Source: Pseudomonas fontis
GTDB lineage: Bacteria > Pseudomonadota > Gammaproteobacteria > Pseudomonadales > Pseudomonadaceae
Assembly (NCBI RefSeq): GCF_028656955.1
Contig: NZ_JAMDGY010000009.1
Location: 1 to 64,000, forward strand
Length of the DNA: 64,000 nucleotides
Direction: 5' to 3'
The position numbers and the translations under genes are program-made. A model generated the notes under the pieces. That model was not told where the DNA came from. It searched no databases and worked only from the letters and a program-made list of their open reading frames with translations. Of this stretch, positions 6,764 to 14,917 are shown in pieces (positions within the stretch are counted from its first letter, which is position 1; every line of letters begins with the position of its first letter).

Positions 6764-7359
6764 TGCTCGCCGCCAAACAGCCCAAGCCCAAGACCTGCAA
6801 GAACCCAGCATGCGGCGAGAAGTTCGTTGCCCAGCGCTTGGGCCAAGCCGTATGCAGCCCCAAGTGCGGCCTGGCCATCAAGCATGTGAACGAGGAGAAG
6901 GCGCGAAAGTCGCTGGATCAGGTTGGCCGCGCCGACATCAAGGTTCGCAAAGAGGCCCTGAAAAGTCGCGGCGACCACATGCGTGAAGCCCAGCAGGCGT
7001 TCAACGAGTACATCCGCACCCGGGACCAGGCCGCCGGCCACCACTGCATCTCGAGCGGCAAGCCGTTGGACTGGAGCGGCAACGCGGTAGATGCCGGGCA
7101 TTACCGCAGCGTCGGCTCTGCCCCGCACCTGCGCTTCGATGAGCGTAACTGCCATGCCCAGAGCAAGCAGGACAACCGGTTCCTCTCAGGAAATGCGGTG
7201 GATTACCGGATCGGCCTGATAGCGCGCATTGGTCAGGAAGCCGTCAATGCACTTGAGGCCGACCAGAGCGTGCGCAAGTACACCGTCGAGCATATCAAGG
7301 GCATTAAGGCCTACTACCGGGCAAAGACCAGAGAACTGAAGAAGGGGGAGGCAGCATGA
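6763..7359 (+). CDS. ninG: NinG/Rap recombination protein
   Basis: The 198-residue product matches lambda NinG (Rap), a structure-specific Holliday-junction endonuclease. It shows the N-terminal Cys pairs (CKNPACGEKF, CSPKCG) of a zinc-binding module, a Lys/Arg-rich helical middle, then the HCISSGKP, DAGHYRSVGSAPHLRF and NCHAQSKQDNRF motifs of the family core. ATG 6763 is coupled to the 22-residue peptide by TGATG. The upstream in-frame start at 6628 is inside the methylase gene and rejected. Confidence 0.92.
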   Translation: MLAAKQPKPKTCKNPACGEKFVAQRLGQAVCSPKCGLAIKHVNEEKARKSLDQVGRADIKVRKEALKSRGDHMREAQQAFNEYIRTRDQAAGHHCISSGKPLDWSGNAVDAGHYRSVGSAPHLRFDERNCHAQSKQDNRFLSGNAVDYRIGLIARIGQEAVNALEADQSVRKYTVEHIKGIKAYYRAKTRELKKGEAA

Positions 7360-7937
7360 AGATCAACTCAGCGCGCCAGGCGTGGCATGACTGCAAGTAC
7401 AACCCGGCCCCCGGCCAGACCTCTGACGTGGTGCAGCTGGGCGTGGTGGTGCAGACCACCGAGCGCGGGCCCACGGCAAACCACGCGGTTCACGGCGCGC
7501 TGGCTGGACACATCCAGTCGGCAATCGCCCGGCTGCACCCGCAGATCCGCGTGTTTGGCGACTTCATGTACGCCGCCGAGCAGAGCGACGACATCCGGGA
7601 AGCGGCGGAAGAGGTCGTGTTTCTTCTGGTGCAGAACCGCTCACCGCGCATGACGGCGGCAAAGCGCGAGAAGCTGGAGTTCGTCGTGAAGGGCGTACTA
7701 CGCCGGTACCAGCATATGCACCAGGGCGGCCAGTCATCCAATGAAGACCCGCTGGCCAACGCCGAGAAGTTCCGGGCATGGATGTGGCAGGTCTATGAAG
7801 TGCGGCTGGAGTCGTGCAACTGGGAGCGGGATTGGGGTGGAATGCTGCAGCTGATCTTCGAGTGCTGCGAGGATCTGGATCGCCGCGCACTGAGCCCCGT
7901 TGCAGCGGTAATTTACGAAATGCGCGAGGCCGCATGA
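7356..7937 (+). CDS. Probable late antiterminator (Q-like)
   Basis: A 193-residue protein that I cannot place by sequence alone. The assignment rests on context: it is the last gene of the early run, coupled to ninG by a four-base overlap, and is followed at once by a promoter (7945-7973), a hairpin and a strong terminator (8022-8048) before the late genes. That matches lambda Q-PR'-tR'. It has a conserved-looking middle (AKREKLEFVVKGVLRRYQHMH) and a Cys pair (ECCEDLD) near the C-terminus. It could also be an unrelated early protein. Confidence 0.5.
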   Translation: MKINSARQAWHDCKYNPAPGQTSDVVQLGVVVQTTERGPTANHAVHGALAGHIQSAIARLHPQIRVFGDFMYAAEQSDDIREAAEEVVFLLVQNRSPRMTAAKREKLEFVVKGVLRRYQHMHQGGQSSNEDPLANAEKFRAWMWQVYEVRLESCNWERDWGGMLQLIFECCEDLDRRALSPVAAVIYEMREAA

Positions 7938-7944
7938 GGGCCTA

Positions 7945-7973
7945 TTGCGTTCCCGTGCGGCTGGTGATACTTT
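7945..7973 (+). promoter_or_regulatory. Candidate late promoter (PR'-like)
   Basis: TTGCGT (7945-7950) and TACTTT (7968-7973) are 17 bases apart, directly after the Q-like gene. A short TTGCC-TTC-GGCAA hairpin and a terminator follow within about 75 bases, as in Q-controlled late promoters. Confidence 0.4.
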
Positions 7974-8021
7974 ATCGCCACTGCTAGAGTTTTGCCTTCG
8001 GCAACTTACTCTTGAAACACT

Positions 8022-8048
8022 AAACCCGGCCACTGTGTCGGGTTTTTT
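8022..8048 (+). terminator. Rho-independent terminator (tR'-like)
   Basis: The stem AACCCG / CGGGTT with a loop of about ten bases is followed by six T. It stands between the late promoter and the tRNA genes, so late transcription would need to read through it. Confidence 0.75.
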
Positions 8049-8062
8049 ATTGCCTAAATTTC

Positions 8063-8138
8063 GCCGCCATAGCTCCAGCGGTAGAGCAGTCGCCTTGTAA
8101 GCGAATGGCCTGGGGTTCGAATCCTCGTGGCGGCACCA
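8063..8138 (+). tRNA. tRNA-Thr (TGT)
   Basis: A complete cloverleaf: acceptor GCCGCCA pairs with TGGCGGC, the anticodon loop reads CTTGTAA giving UGU, the T-loop contains GTTCGAATC, and CCA is encoded. It reads ACA codons, which are rare in GC-rich Pseudomonas, so it may help translate phage late messages. Confidence 0.95.
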
Positions 8139-8141
8139 AAT

Positions 8142-8216
8142 TGGTGAGTAGCACAGCGGTAGTGCAATCGGCTGTTAACCGATCGGTCAGTGGTTCGATC
8201 CCACTCTCACCAGCCA
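8142..8216 (+). tRNA. tRNA-Asn (GTT)
   Basis: Acceptor TGGTGAG pairs with CTCACCA, the anticodon loop CTGTTAA gives GUU, the T-loop has GTTCGATCC, and CCA is encoded. It begins three bases after the tRNA-Thr end, so both probably come from one transcript. Confidence 0.95.
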
Positions 8217-8419
8217 GTAACACCTGTAGCCAGGACAGCCCTCGGGAAGGCCTGGACGTCGATAGTCGGACAGTGCGACGTACGAGAACAACCCCGGCAG
8301 CCCGCGCACCCTTACCTCAATGCTTATGGGGTGGCGCGAGACAGGAACGGCGAGGTCGGTGCATAGGGGCGTCGACGCTGGGATGGTCTTTGGCAGGCGG
8401 CGTGGGAAGACACGCAATT
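8217..8419 (+). other. Unexplained segment between tRNA genes
   Basis: About 200 GC-rich bases separate tRNA-Asn from tRNA-Gly, whereas the other tRNAs are 3-5 bases apart. I find no GTTCRA-type T-arm, convincing coding frame, terminator or recognised RNA. It may hold an untranslated RNA or the remains of further tRNA genes. Confidence 0.4.
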
Positions 8420-8489
8420 GCGGGTAGCGCAGGTCGCTAGACAGCCTTCCAAGCTTTCGATCAGGGTTCGATTCCCTGTATCCGCTCCA
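8420..8489 (+). tRNA. tRNA-Gly (TCC)
   Basis: Acceptor GCGGGTA pairs with TATCCGC (one G-T), the anticodon loop CTTCCAA gives UCC, the T-arm is CAGGG-TTCGATT-CCCTG, and CCA is encoded. The anticodon stem has one probable mismatch. It reads GGA codons, which are uncommon in the host. Confidence 0.88.
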
Positions 8490-8493
8490 AATC

Positions 8494-8569
8494 TGGCCCG
8501 AAGCATTGACGGTTGATGCGCCCGGCTCATAACCGGGGGAAGAGGGTTCAAGCCCCTACGGGCCGACCA
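8494..8569 (+). tRNA. tRNA-Met (CAT)
   Basis: Acceptor TGGCCCG pairs with CGGGCCG (a T-G first pair), the anticodon loop CTCATAA gives CAU, the T-loop is TTCAAGC, and CCA is encoded. It could be an elongator Met tRNA or a tRNA-Ile2 whose C34 is modified to lysidine; sequence reading does not settle this. Confidence 0.88.
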
Positions 8570-8652
8570 AGTTCTGAAGCGGCGGAGATTGAAGCCAGAT
8601 CCGCACGGTCATGCTGGAAGGGAAAGCGCCCAGCCTTCGAACACCTATTCAG

Positions 8653-8684
8653 GGCCTCGACATTGATCGAGGCCTTTTCGTTTT
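8653..8684 (+). terminator. Rho-independent terminator after tRNA cluster
   Basis: A perfect eight-pair stem GGCCTCGA / TCGAGGCC with a six-base loop is followed by TTTTCGTTTT. It would end or attenuate the tRNA transcript before the holin gene. Confidence 0.8.
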
Positions 8685-8792
8685 CGGCTCCGCCACACCC
8701 ATTGCTCCGAGCTGGGAGTGCTGTGTGAGCCGATTCAATTCCGCAGGTCATGGCCTGTCGTATTCCTAACTCCCTGACGGGGAGGAACCGAG

Positions 8793-9125
8793 ATGTCCAA
8801 CATGCCAGACAAACCAGACACCTGGGCGATAGCGCTTGCGTGGTTTAGCCAGCATTCGCCAATCCTCTATGCGGCTGCGTTGTCCTGTGCGATGGCTGTT
8901 CTGCGAATCACCTACGGTGGTGGTACACGTCGCCAGATGATCGTTGAGGGCGCTATCTGTGGCGGCCTGGCCCTGACCATCATCAGCGGCCTTGAGTTCT
9001 TCTCGCTCCCGCAGAGCATGGCCACCTTCGTCGGCGGCTGGGTTGGTTTCCTGGGCGTGGAGAAGATCCGGTCCATTGCTGACCGGGTGACTGACTTCAA
9101 GCTGCCAGGCCGCAAGGTAGATTAA
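8793..9125 (+). CDS. Phage holin, lambda-family
   Basis: The 110-residue protein has about three hydrophobic segments (near residues 23-41, 50-68 and 77-95) between charged ends, and the SMATFVGGWVGFLGVEKIR stretch typical of lambda-type holins in Pseudomonas phages. It would form the membrane lesion that lets the endolysin out. A GGAGGAA site precedes ATG 8793. It lies about 22 kb from the endolysin and spanins, so the lysis genes are split. Confidence 0.85.
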   Translation: MSNMPDKPDTWAIALAWFSQHSPILYAAALSCAMAVLRITYGGGTRRQMIVEGAICGGLALTIISGLEFFSLPQSMATFVGGWVGFLGVEKIRSIADRVTDFKLPGRKVD

Positions 9126-9128
9126 TCC

Positions 9129-9162
9129 GCGCCACGTTTTCACAACCGCCGTTTCGTGGCGC
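9129..9162. repeat. GCGCCAC...GTGGCGC inverted repeat, copy 2
   Basis: A seven-base inverted repeat with a 20-base spacer, starting just after the holin stop and ending 15 bases before the portal ATG. The left arm and flank CCGCGCCACGTTTT are shared with the copy at 2730-2763. Confidence 0.5.
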
Positions 9163-9177
9163 GAGATAGATCAATTT

Positions 9178-10584
9178 ATGACCACATCAAAACCGCGAAT
9201 TCAGATTCAGGCCGGTAAGGTCGTGTCAACTGATAGTTTGTCGAACATGGTTGCCAACATCGGCACCAACCGAGACAAGCGCACGCACAACGTTTTCGGC
9301 TTTGAGTTCGTCAACCAGATTGAGCTTGAGGCGGCGTATCAGTCGAACTGGATTGCCCGCCGTATCGTGGACAAGCCGAACGAAGACGCGCTGCGTGAGT
9401 GGCGCACGTTCAATGGCAAGCAGGCCAAGGACATCCAGAACGAAGAGCGCCGCCTGGGTGTTCAGCAGGCTTACCTTGATACGTGCTGCTGGGCTGACCT
9501 GTACGGTGGCGCCGCGCTGCTGATGGTGACCGGGCAAGACCTGAGCGAGCCCCTCGACCTGAAGAAGGTCAAGAAGGGCGACCTGAAGAACCTGGTCGTC
9601 CTCGACCGCTGGGATATCCAGCCAACAGAATTCAACCTGACTGACCCGCTAAAGCCTAACTGGATGCTCCCCGAGTACTACATGATGGTGAACGGCGAGC
9701 AGCGTATTCACTACAGCCACATCATTCGCCGCACTGGGGCTCGCCTGCCGCGCCGTATGCGCATGTTTGAGCAAGGCTGGGGTGACAGCCGCCTACGTCG
9801 CTGCATGTCTGACCTGCGTGATGTGGTAGCTACCAAGGGCGGTATTGCTTCCCTAGTGCTGGAAGCGAACGTCGACACCATTAAGGTTAAGGGCCTCAAG
9901 GCCGCCTTGGCCAGCGCCCAGTGCGACAACGTCACCGAGCGCTATCGCATGTTCGGCATGATGAAGTCCCTGGTTAACCTGGGCCTGCTCGATGCCGAAA
10001 GCGAAGAGTACGAGCGCAACAGTATCTCGTTCTCCGGCCTTAGCCAGATCATGGAACAGTTCATGGTGTGGACTGCTGGCGCAGCTGAGATGCCGGTTAC
10101 TGAGCTATGGGGCCAATCGGCGTCGGGCTTGAGTGCCACCGGTGAAGGTGACCGCAAGACCTACGAAGGGACGATCAAGGGCAAGCAGGATGGCCAGATG
10201 CGTCTCGACCTTGAAGCGCTTGATCAGGTGCTTATCCGTTCGGCCCTTGGCGACTACCCCGAAGATCTTGAATTTGAATGGAAGCCTCTGTCCCTGCCTA
10301 CGGGGACTGAACAGGCCCAGGAAGATCTGGCAGACGCCCAGGCTGACGCGATGAGCATTGAGGCTGGCGTCATTCGCCCGAGCCACGCCATGCGCCGCGT
10401 ACAGTCGAAAGGCACGTACGCCATCACCGACGAACAGATCGCCGCCCAAGAGAAGATCGAGAAGGATCAGGACAATGGAATCGGCGATGACGGCAAAGAC
10501 CTCCCAGGTTTCGACCTTGGAGAAGCTGACGGCGACAAACCTGGGGTTGATGGAGCAGCGGAAAAAGAAACCCCGCGCCCCTAA
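9178..10584 (+). CDS. Portal protein (DUF1073 type)
   Basis: The 468-residue product resembles the DUF1073 phage portal family: an N-terminal NKRTHNVFGFEF and YQSNWIARRIVDKPNEDALREWR segment, and a middle with GASGLSATGEGD-type and QMRLDLEALDQVL motifs. The portal forms the dodecamer at one head vertex through which DNA enters. The last 50 residues are acidic and disordered. It begins 52 bases after the holin; terminase genes, which usually precede the portal, are absent here and found at 26.1-28.2 kb. Confidence 0.9.
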   Translation: MTTSKPRIQIQAGKVVSTDSLSNMVANIGTNRDKRTHNVFGFEFVNQIELEAAYQSNWIARRIVDKPNEDALREWRTFNGKQAKDIQNEERRLGVQQAYLDTCCWADLYGGAALLMVTGQDLSEPLDLKKVKKGDLKNLVVLDRWDIQPTEFNLTDPLKPNWMLPEYYMMVNGEQRIHYSHIIRRTGARLPRRMRMFEQGWGDSRLRRCMSDLRDVVATKGGIASLVLEANVDTIKVKGLKAALASAQCDNVTERYRMFGMMKSLVNLGLLDAESEEYERNSISFSGLSQIMEQFMVWTAGAAEMPVTELWGQSASGLSATGEGDRKTYEGTIKGKQDGQMRLDLEALDQVLIRSALGDYPEDLEFEWKPLSLPTGTEQAQEDLADAQADAMSIEAGVIRPSHAMRRVQSKGTYAITDEQIAAQEKIEKDQDNGIGDDGKDLPGFDLGEADGDKPGVDGAAEKETPRP

Positions 10585-11440
10585 GCCTGTCCTGCCAAGC
10601 CAAGAGGCTGAGCGCTACTACAGCGGGCAGCTTCGTGGAATGGTCAGGCTGATGGCTGGGGAACTGGTCAAGGCGCTTGAGCCTGAGCTGAAACGCCTTA
10701 AGCGTGACTACACCGCCGACGCCAAGCCGACCATGGATGGCTGGACTGACGACATCCTCGCAGCGATACGCGGGGTATCACGCCGATTCAGCTCATCCCT
10801 GTTCGAATCCCAGATCCAGCGGGTGGCTGCCAGCACTGTCAGCCGGGCTGATGCGGATAACGCTGAAGACTTCCGCAAGTCTGTCAATCAAGCCGTCGGT
10901 GTCGACTTCCAGCTGATCACCCGAACTAAGGGTATGCAGGACTACTTGGAAGCCTCCACAGCCGAGAACGTGAACTTGATCAAGTCGATACCCGACGAGT
11001 ACTTCAAAAACGTCGAGACGATCGTTCTGGGCGGCATGAAGGATGGGCTTGCCCCTACCGCCATAGCCAAGCAGATCCAAGAGCAGACCGGGGTCAGTGC
11101 TCGCCGGGCCAAGCTCATCGCTCGGGATCAGGTGTCGCAGCTGAATAGCGACCTGACCCGGCAACGCCAAGCAGCGGCCGGCATCGAGTTCTATAAAGCA
11201 GTGGACGCTGGCGATCAGCGCGTATCTGGCGCGCCAGGCGGGAAATACCCCAACGCCAAGATCAGTTGCTACGGCATTGCGCGACAGGACATCGGCTACG
11301 GGCCAGGCGTCTACAAGGTCGCTGACGGTGCCCCGTGGGGCGGCAAGACCGGCCTGCATCCTGGCAAGCATCACGTTCTCTGCCGATGCGTAGGCCTGGC
11401 CATGATCCCAGGCGTGAACTACTTCCCCAAAGACGGGTAA
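10475..11440 (+). CDS. Minor head/head morphogenesis protein (Mu gpF/SPP1 gp7 type)
   Basis: The product (321 residues from ATG 10475) carries the C-terminal head-morphogenesis domain: ARRAKLIARDQVSQLNSDL, then YKAVDAGDQRVSG, GKTGLHPGKHHVLCRCVGLAM with conserved His and Cys. These proteins attach near the portal and act in early head assembly. The start is uncertain: 10475 has AAGGA eight bases upstream, while ATG 10487 and ATG 10550 are also in frame; all overlap the portal gene's end. Confidence 0.88.
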   Translation: MESAMTAKTSQVSTLEKLTATNLGLMEQRKKKPRAPKPVLPSQEAERYYSGQLRGMVRLMAGELVKALEPELKRLKRDYTADAKPTMDGWTDDILAAIRGVSRRFSSSLFESQIQRVAASTVSRADADNAEDFRKSVNQAVGVDFQLITRTKGMQDYLEASTAENVNLIKSIPDEYFKNVETIVLGGMKDGLAPTAIAKQIQEQTGVSARRAKLIARDQVSQLNSDLTRQRQAAAGIEFYKAVDAGDQRVSGAPGGKYPNAKISCYGIARQDIGYGPGVYKVADGAPWGGKTGLHPGKHHVLCRCVGLAMIPGVNYFPKDG

Positions 11441-11444
11441 CCCA

Positions 11445-12560
11445 ATGCAAAGAATGACCATCGATGAGGCCTTCAAGCCTACGTCGCGAACACTCACGGC
11501 TGAAGGTTTTCTATGCGTGAAAGGCATTGCGGCACGGACAGGGGTTTATCAGTACCTGTCGAGCGAGCTGGATCTGGACGGTCCCGAGCGGATCGTCAAT
11601 GTCTACCGCTCGCCCGAAGAGGTGTTCAAGCCCGAGTCCATGGCCACCTATCTCGACAAGGACGTGACCAACGACCACCCGGACGACTTGGTTGATTCGA
11701 CCACCTTTAAGGATGTGTCGGTCGGCCATGTGCGCGGCGTTGAGCGGGACGGTGACAACCTCATCGTGGACATGATCATCAAGGATCAGTCCGCCATCGA
11801 CGACATTCAGTCCGGCAAGGCCGAACTATCCCCCGGCTACCTCGCTGAATACGTGGAAGCCCCAGGCGTTTCCCCCGACGGCACCGCCTACGAATACGAG
11901 CAGCGTGACATTCAAATCAATCACAACGCCGTTGTAGAAGCAGCGCGGGCCGGAAAGGTCGCCCGCATTTTTGACCACAAACCGAAAGGTATTACCCATA
12001 TGGCGACCCGGAAAGTCTTTCTGGACTCCAAGAAAAGCCGCTCCATCATCCTGGACGAAGAGGCCGCAACGGTAGTCGAAGACGCCGTGGCAGCCTTGCA
12101 AAAGTTCGCGGATGAAGAAGCGGAGCGCGCAGACAAAGCTGAAGCCACCAAGGACGAAGCCGAAGAGAAGCTGGAAGAGGCCAAGAAGGAAACTTCCGAT
12201 GCCGCTATCGGCGTGCGCGTGAAAGCAACCCTCGACACCATTGCTCTGGCTACCAGGCTCGTTAAGAGCTTCGACGCCAAAGGCTTGGTCTCCCCCATCG
12301 AAATCAAGCGCGCCGCGATGGCGAAGCTCAAGCCGACTCGCGACTGGGCAAGCAAGTCTGACGCCTATGTCACCCATGTTTTCGACTCCGCTGCCGAAGA
12401 GGCCGAAGAGAAGAAAACCGAGGACGACGATGAGGATGACGACAAATCGAAAGTCAACGATAGCCTGAAGCAGTTCGCCAAGGACGCTGCAGCTCGCGGC
12501 CTTAAGCCAACTCAAGACGGTACTGACGCCTACAACAAATTCCTGAGTGGTGGCAAATAA
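11445..12560 (+). CDS. DUF2213 protein, likely prohead protease with scaffold region
   Basis: A 371-residue protein. Residues 1-180 match DUF2213: LTAEGFLCVKGIAARTGVYQY, VTNDHPDDLVDSTTFKDVSVGHVRG, ELSPGYLAEY and INHNAVVEAARAGKVARI. This family is regarded as prohead protease-like. The C-terminal half is highly charged with a coiled coil (about 215-260) and a run of Asp/Glu near 325-335, like internal scaffolds that are digested during maturation. The protease-scaffold fusion is inferred. Confidence 0.82.
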   Translation: MQRMTIDEAFKPTSRTLTAEGFLCVKGIAARTGVYQYLSSELDLDGPERIVNVYRSPEEVFKPESMATYLDKDVTNDHPDDLVDSTTFKDVSVGHVRGVERDGDNLIVDMIIKDQSAIDDIQSGKAELSPGYLAEYVEAPGVSPDGTAYEYEQRDIQINHNAVVEAARAGKVARIFDHKPKGITHMATRKVFLDSKKSRSIILDEEAATVVEDAVAALQKFADEEAERADKAEATKDEAEEKLEEAKKETSDAAIGVRVKATLDTIALATRLVKSFDAKGLVSPIEIKRAAMAKLKPTRDWASKSDAYVTHVFDSAAEEAEEKKTEDDDEDDDKSKVNDSLKQFAKDAAARGLKPTQDGTDAYNKFLSGGK

Positions 12561-13069
12561 TGGGCATTGCAATTGATACCTTCGGCCAGTACGCCGGCAA
12601 GGCCTACGAAGGCCAGATCAATGACCTGAGCATGGCGGATGTAACCACCGCTGTCGCAGCTGTCGCCATTCCATTCGCGCGCGCCGTGGTCTCCGCAGCC
12701 ATCGACAAGCAGGGCGCATTGCCTGCCGCTGGAGCTGGTTTCTTCCTGGGCATCTCGGTACGCAAGCCGGTTGGCGTGAGCGGTAACTACATGACTGGCC
12801 AGGTCTCCGACAGCGGCAACACTGTTGGCGGCTACCGCCCGAACGAAGAAGTCAGCCTGATCAGCACTGGCCGCATCTGGGTCAAGACCTTGGCCGGTGC
12901 CACCAAGGGCGCGCAGGTTTACGCCGTGCCACTGACTGGCGAACTGACCAACGCGGCCACAGCAGGTAATCACCTGCTGCCAGGTTGCGTATTCAAGACT
13001 ACCGCGGCGGCGGGTGAGCTGGCGCTGGTACAGGTCAAGTCCGACGTCACCACCACCATCGCCGCTTAA
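12560..13069 (+). CDS. Structural cement protein (Gp24-like head decoration)
   Basis: A 169-residue protein of the type annotated as structural cement Gp24, with an AYEGQINDLSMADV start and small beta-rich repeats (GFFLGISVRKPVG, IWVKTLAGATKGAQVYAVP). Such proteins reinforce the capsid lattice after expansion. Its ATG overlaps the previous stop (TAATG). The major capsid gene follows after 12 bases, the usual order. Confidence 0.82.
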   Translation: MGIAIDTFGQYAGKAYEGQINDLSMADVTTAVAAVAIPFARAVVSAAIDKQGALPAAGAGFFLGISVRKPVGVSGNYMTGQVSDSGNTVGGYRPNEEVSLISTGRIWVKTLAGATKGAQVYAVPLTGELTNAATAGNHLLPGCVFKTTAAAGELALVQVKSDVTTTIAA

Positions 13070-13081
13070 GGATCAGATCGA

Positions 13082-14059
13082 ATGAAGACTTTCGACGCTT
13101 CCCCCCAGGCGCAACTGGGATTCCTGTTGGGTCAACTGACCTACGTTGAACAGGAAGTCCTGCGCCAGCCATACCCAGAAATCAAATACCCGTCGATCCT
13201 GACCGTCGACACCTCGGCACCGGATTACACCGAGTCGATCGCCTTCAAGGTTCTCGACTACAAGGGTGAGCCGGCACCAATCGGTGACGTTTCCCACGAT
13301 TTCCCGCTCGCTGAAATCGCTGCCAAGGTCGGCGGTGTTGACGTGGTTCAGGCTGGCCTGGGCTACACCTACACCCAGATCGAAGTCGGCAAGGCCATGC
13401 AAATCGCCAACTCCGTCGGCTTCGGCGGTGCGATCAACCTGTTGGCCGAAAAGCCAATCGCAACCCGCACCCTGACCGAGCAGTGGCTGGACCGTGTAGC
13501 GTTCGTCGGTGATGCTCGCTGGCCTTCGCTGACCACTGGTGGCCTGCTGAAGTATCCAGGTGTCCCGGTTGTTGCTACCGGCACCCTGTTGGGTGGCGCG
13601 AACAAGACCATCGCCCAGATCCTGGCTGGTGGCGGTGAGACGGCTGCGAACGAGATCCTGACTCTGCTGAACAACGCGATCCTGCGTGTTTACGCTACTC
13701 AGACCAACTCGATCTTCCGCCCGACTCACATCCTGCTGCCGCTGGTTGAATACGGACTGCTTACCACCTTCCGAATCCCGAACACCTCGGAAACGCTGGT
13801 TAGCTACTTGGAGCGGGTGCTGAACATCACCATCGAGCCAATCTTGCAGGCGTCAACTGCTGGTGTTGGTGGCGTCAACCGCATGATGGTCTACACCAAG
13901 AACGCCCAGTTCGCCAAGTTCCACTTGCCAATGCCTTACACGCTGAACGCGCCGATCCCGTCTCACGGCGGCCTGCGCTTCGAGGCTGCTGGCGTGGTGC
14001 GCACCGCTGGTACTGAGCTGCGTGTTCCGATGTCCCACTTGTACGTCGACGGCGTTTAA
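13082..14059 (+). CDS. Major capsid protein (DUF2184 family)
   Basis: The 325-residue product matches the DUF2184 capsid family, with an HK97 fold. Recognisable segments are QEVLRQPYPEIKYPSILTVD, the central LLNNAILRVYATQTNSIF and PTHILLPLVEYGLL, and the C-terminal YTLNAPIPSHGGLRFEAAG with RVPMSHLYVDGV. It forms the head shell. It sits directly after the cement protein. Confidence 0.9.
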   Translation: MKTFDASPQAQLGFLLGQLTYVEQEVLRQPYPEIKYPSILTVDTSAPDYTESIAFKVLDYKGEPAPIGDVSHDFPLAEIAAKVGGVDVVQAGLGYTYTQIEVGKAMQIANSVGFGGAINLLAEKPIATRTLTEQWLDRVAFVGDARWPSLTTGGLLKYPGVPVVATGTLLGGANKTIAQILAGGGETAANEILTLLNNAILRVYATQTNSIFRPTHILLPLVEYGLLTTFRIPNTSETLVSYLERVLNITIEPILQASTAGVGGVNRMMVYTKNAQFAKFHLPMPYTLNAPIPSHGGLRFEAAGVVRTAGTELRVPMSHLYVDGV

Positions 14060-14068
14060 GGAGGCCAT

Positions 14069-14407
14069 ATGGCTCGCAAACAAGGCAAAACAGGCGAGGC
14101 CGCTTCGGCGGACCTCGTTGTCTGGACCAACGTCAGCAAGAACCCGGTGATCCTGGGCGACGGCAGCACTGTGGGGGCTGGCCAGCAAACCACCCCAGAG
14201 CAGGCTGAGTTCGCCGAGGGCTCGTTGTGGGAGGAGCATGGCGTGCTGGTATCTGGTGCACCAGTGCTCATGGATGATGGTGCCGATCAGATCGCGGCGT
14301 TGACTGCCGAAGTCGAAACCCTCCGGGGTCAGCTGGCTGCCGCTGCCAGCGATAAAGAAGTGCTGCTGGCTGAAGTCGAAGAGCTGAAAAAGCAGATCGC
14401 TGTCTAA
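14069..14407 (+). CDS. Hypothetical head-region protein with C-terminal coiled coil
   Basis: A 112-residue product with a GGAGG site before ATG 14069. The N-terminal half looks beta-rich (VILGDGSTVGAGQQTTPEQ), and residues 75-112 form a clear heptad coiled coil (AALTAEVETLRGQLAAAASD). It lies between the capsid gene and a terminator. I do not recognise a family. Confidence 0.7.
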   Translation: MARKQGKTGEAASADLVVWTNVSKNPVILGDGSTVGAGQQTTPEQAEFAEGSLWEEHGVLVSGAPVLMDDGADQIAALTAEVETLRGQLAAAASDKEVLLAEVEELKKQIAV

Positions 14408-14430
14408 GAGTGATCTGAACAAAGCCCAAT

Positions 14431-14457
14431 AGCCCCGCCCAGTGCGGGGCTGTTTCA
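14431..14457 (+). terminator. Rho-independent terminator after capsid genes
   Basis: An eight-pair stem AGCCCCGC / GCGGGGCT with a five-base loop is followed by GTTTCATT. The T-run is short, so it may only attenuate, lowering expression of the neck and tail genes relative to the capsid. Confidence 0.65.
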
Positions 14458-14473
14458 TTCTGGAGTCTGACCC

Positions 14474-14917
14474 GTGGCTGAACTGACCATTGAAGTGACG
14501 CCGGCGGTCATTGCGGACTTCCGAGCGTTTTACCCTGAATTTTCAGATGTCACTGCCTGGCCTGATGCATCCATCACCCGGGCGCTGTACATCGCACGCG
14601 GCGAGTTTGGCGGCTGCGGCTGCGCTGGATGGGGGGATTACAAGCCCTACTCATTCCTCCAGCGCGGCTGGTTCGCCCTCGCAGCGCATTACCTGACCTG
14701 GAACAAGCTGGCTACTGATGCAACATCGACGGACGGAAGCGCTTCGACACCCTACGCTCAGTCCAGCAAGAGCGTGCGAGATGAGTCGGTGTCCTACGCC
14801 ATTCCAGGCGCAAACGCATCGCTGACGACCTGGGATGCGGCCTTGGCCCTTACCCCATACGGTCTTGAGTACCTGAAACTACGCGATAGGGCTGGCATGG
14901 GAGCGGTCTGCGTATGA
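14474..14917 (+). CDS. DUF4054 head-tail adaptor-type protein
   Basis: The 147-residue product matches DUF4054: FRAFYPEFSDVTAWPDASITRAL near the N-terminus and FLQRGWFALAAHYLTWNK in the middle. Members stand first among the neck genes and resemble head-completion adaptors. The start is GTG 14474 with TGGAG 9 bases upstream. It overlaps the next gene by four bases. Confidence 0.82.
   Translation: MAELTIEVTPAVIADFRAFYPEFSDVTAWPDASITRALYIARGEFGGCGCAGWGDYKPYSFLQRGWFALAAHYLTWNKLATDATSTDGSASTPYAQSSKSVRDESVSYAIPGANASLTTWDAALALTPYGLEYLKLRDRAGMGAVCV

Noticed and set aside
8217..8419. A fifth tRNA gene in the gap
   Set aside because: No GTTCRA-type T-loop or matching acceptor arms could be found by eye.
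9178..10584. Anti-CBASS (Acb1) activity of the DUF1073-type protein
   Set aside because: Database names link some DUF1073 entries with Acb1, but this is a full-length portal in the structural cluster with no visible fused phosphodiesterase motifs.
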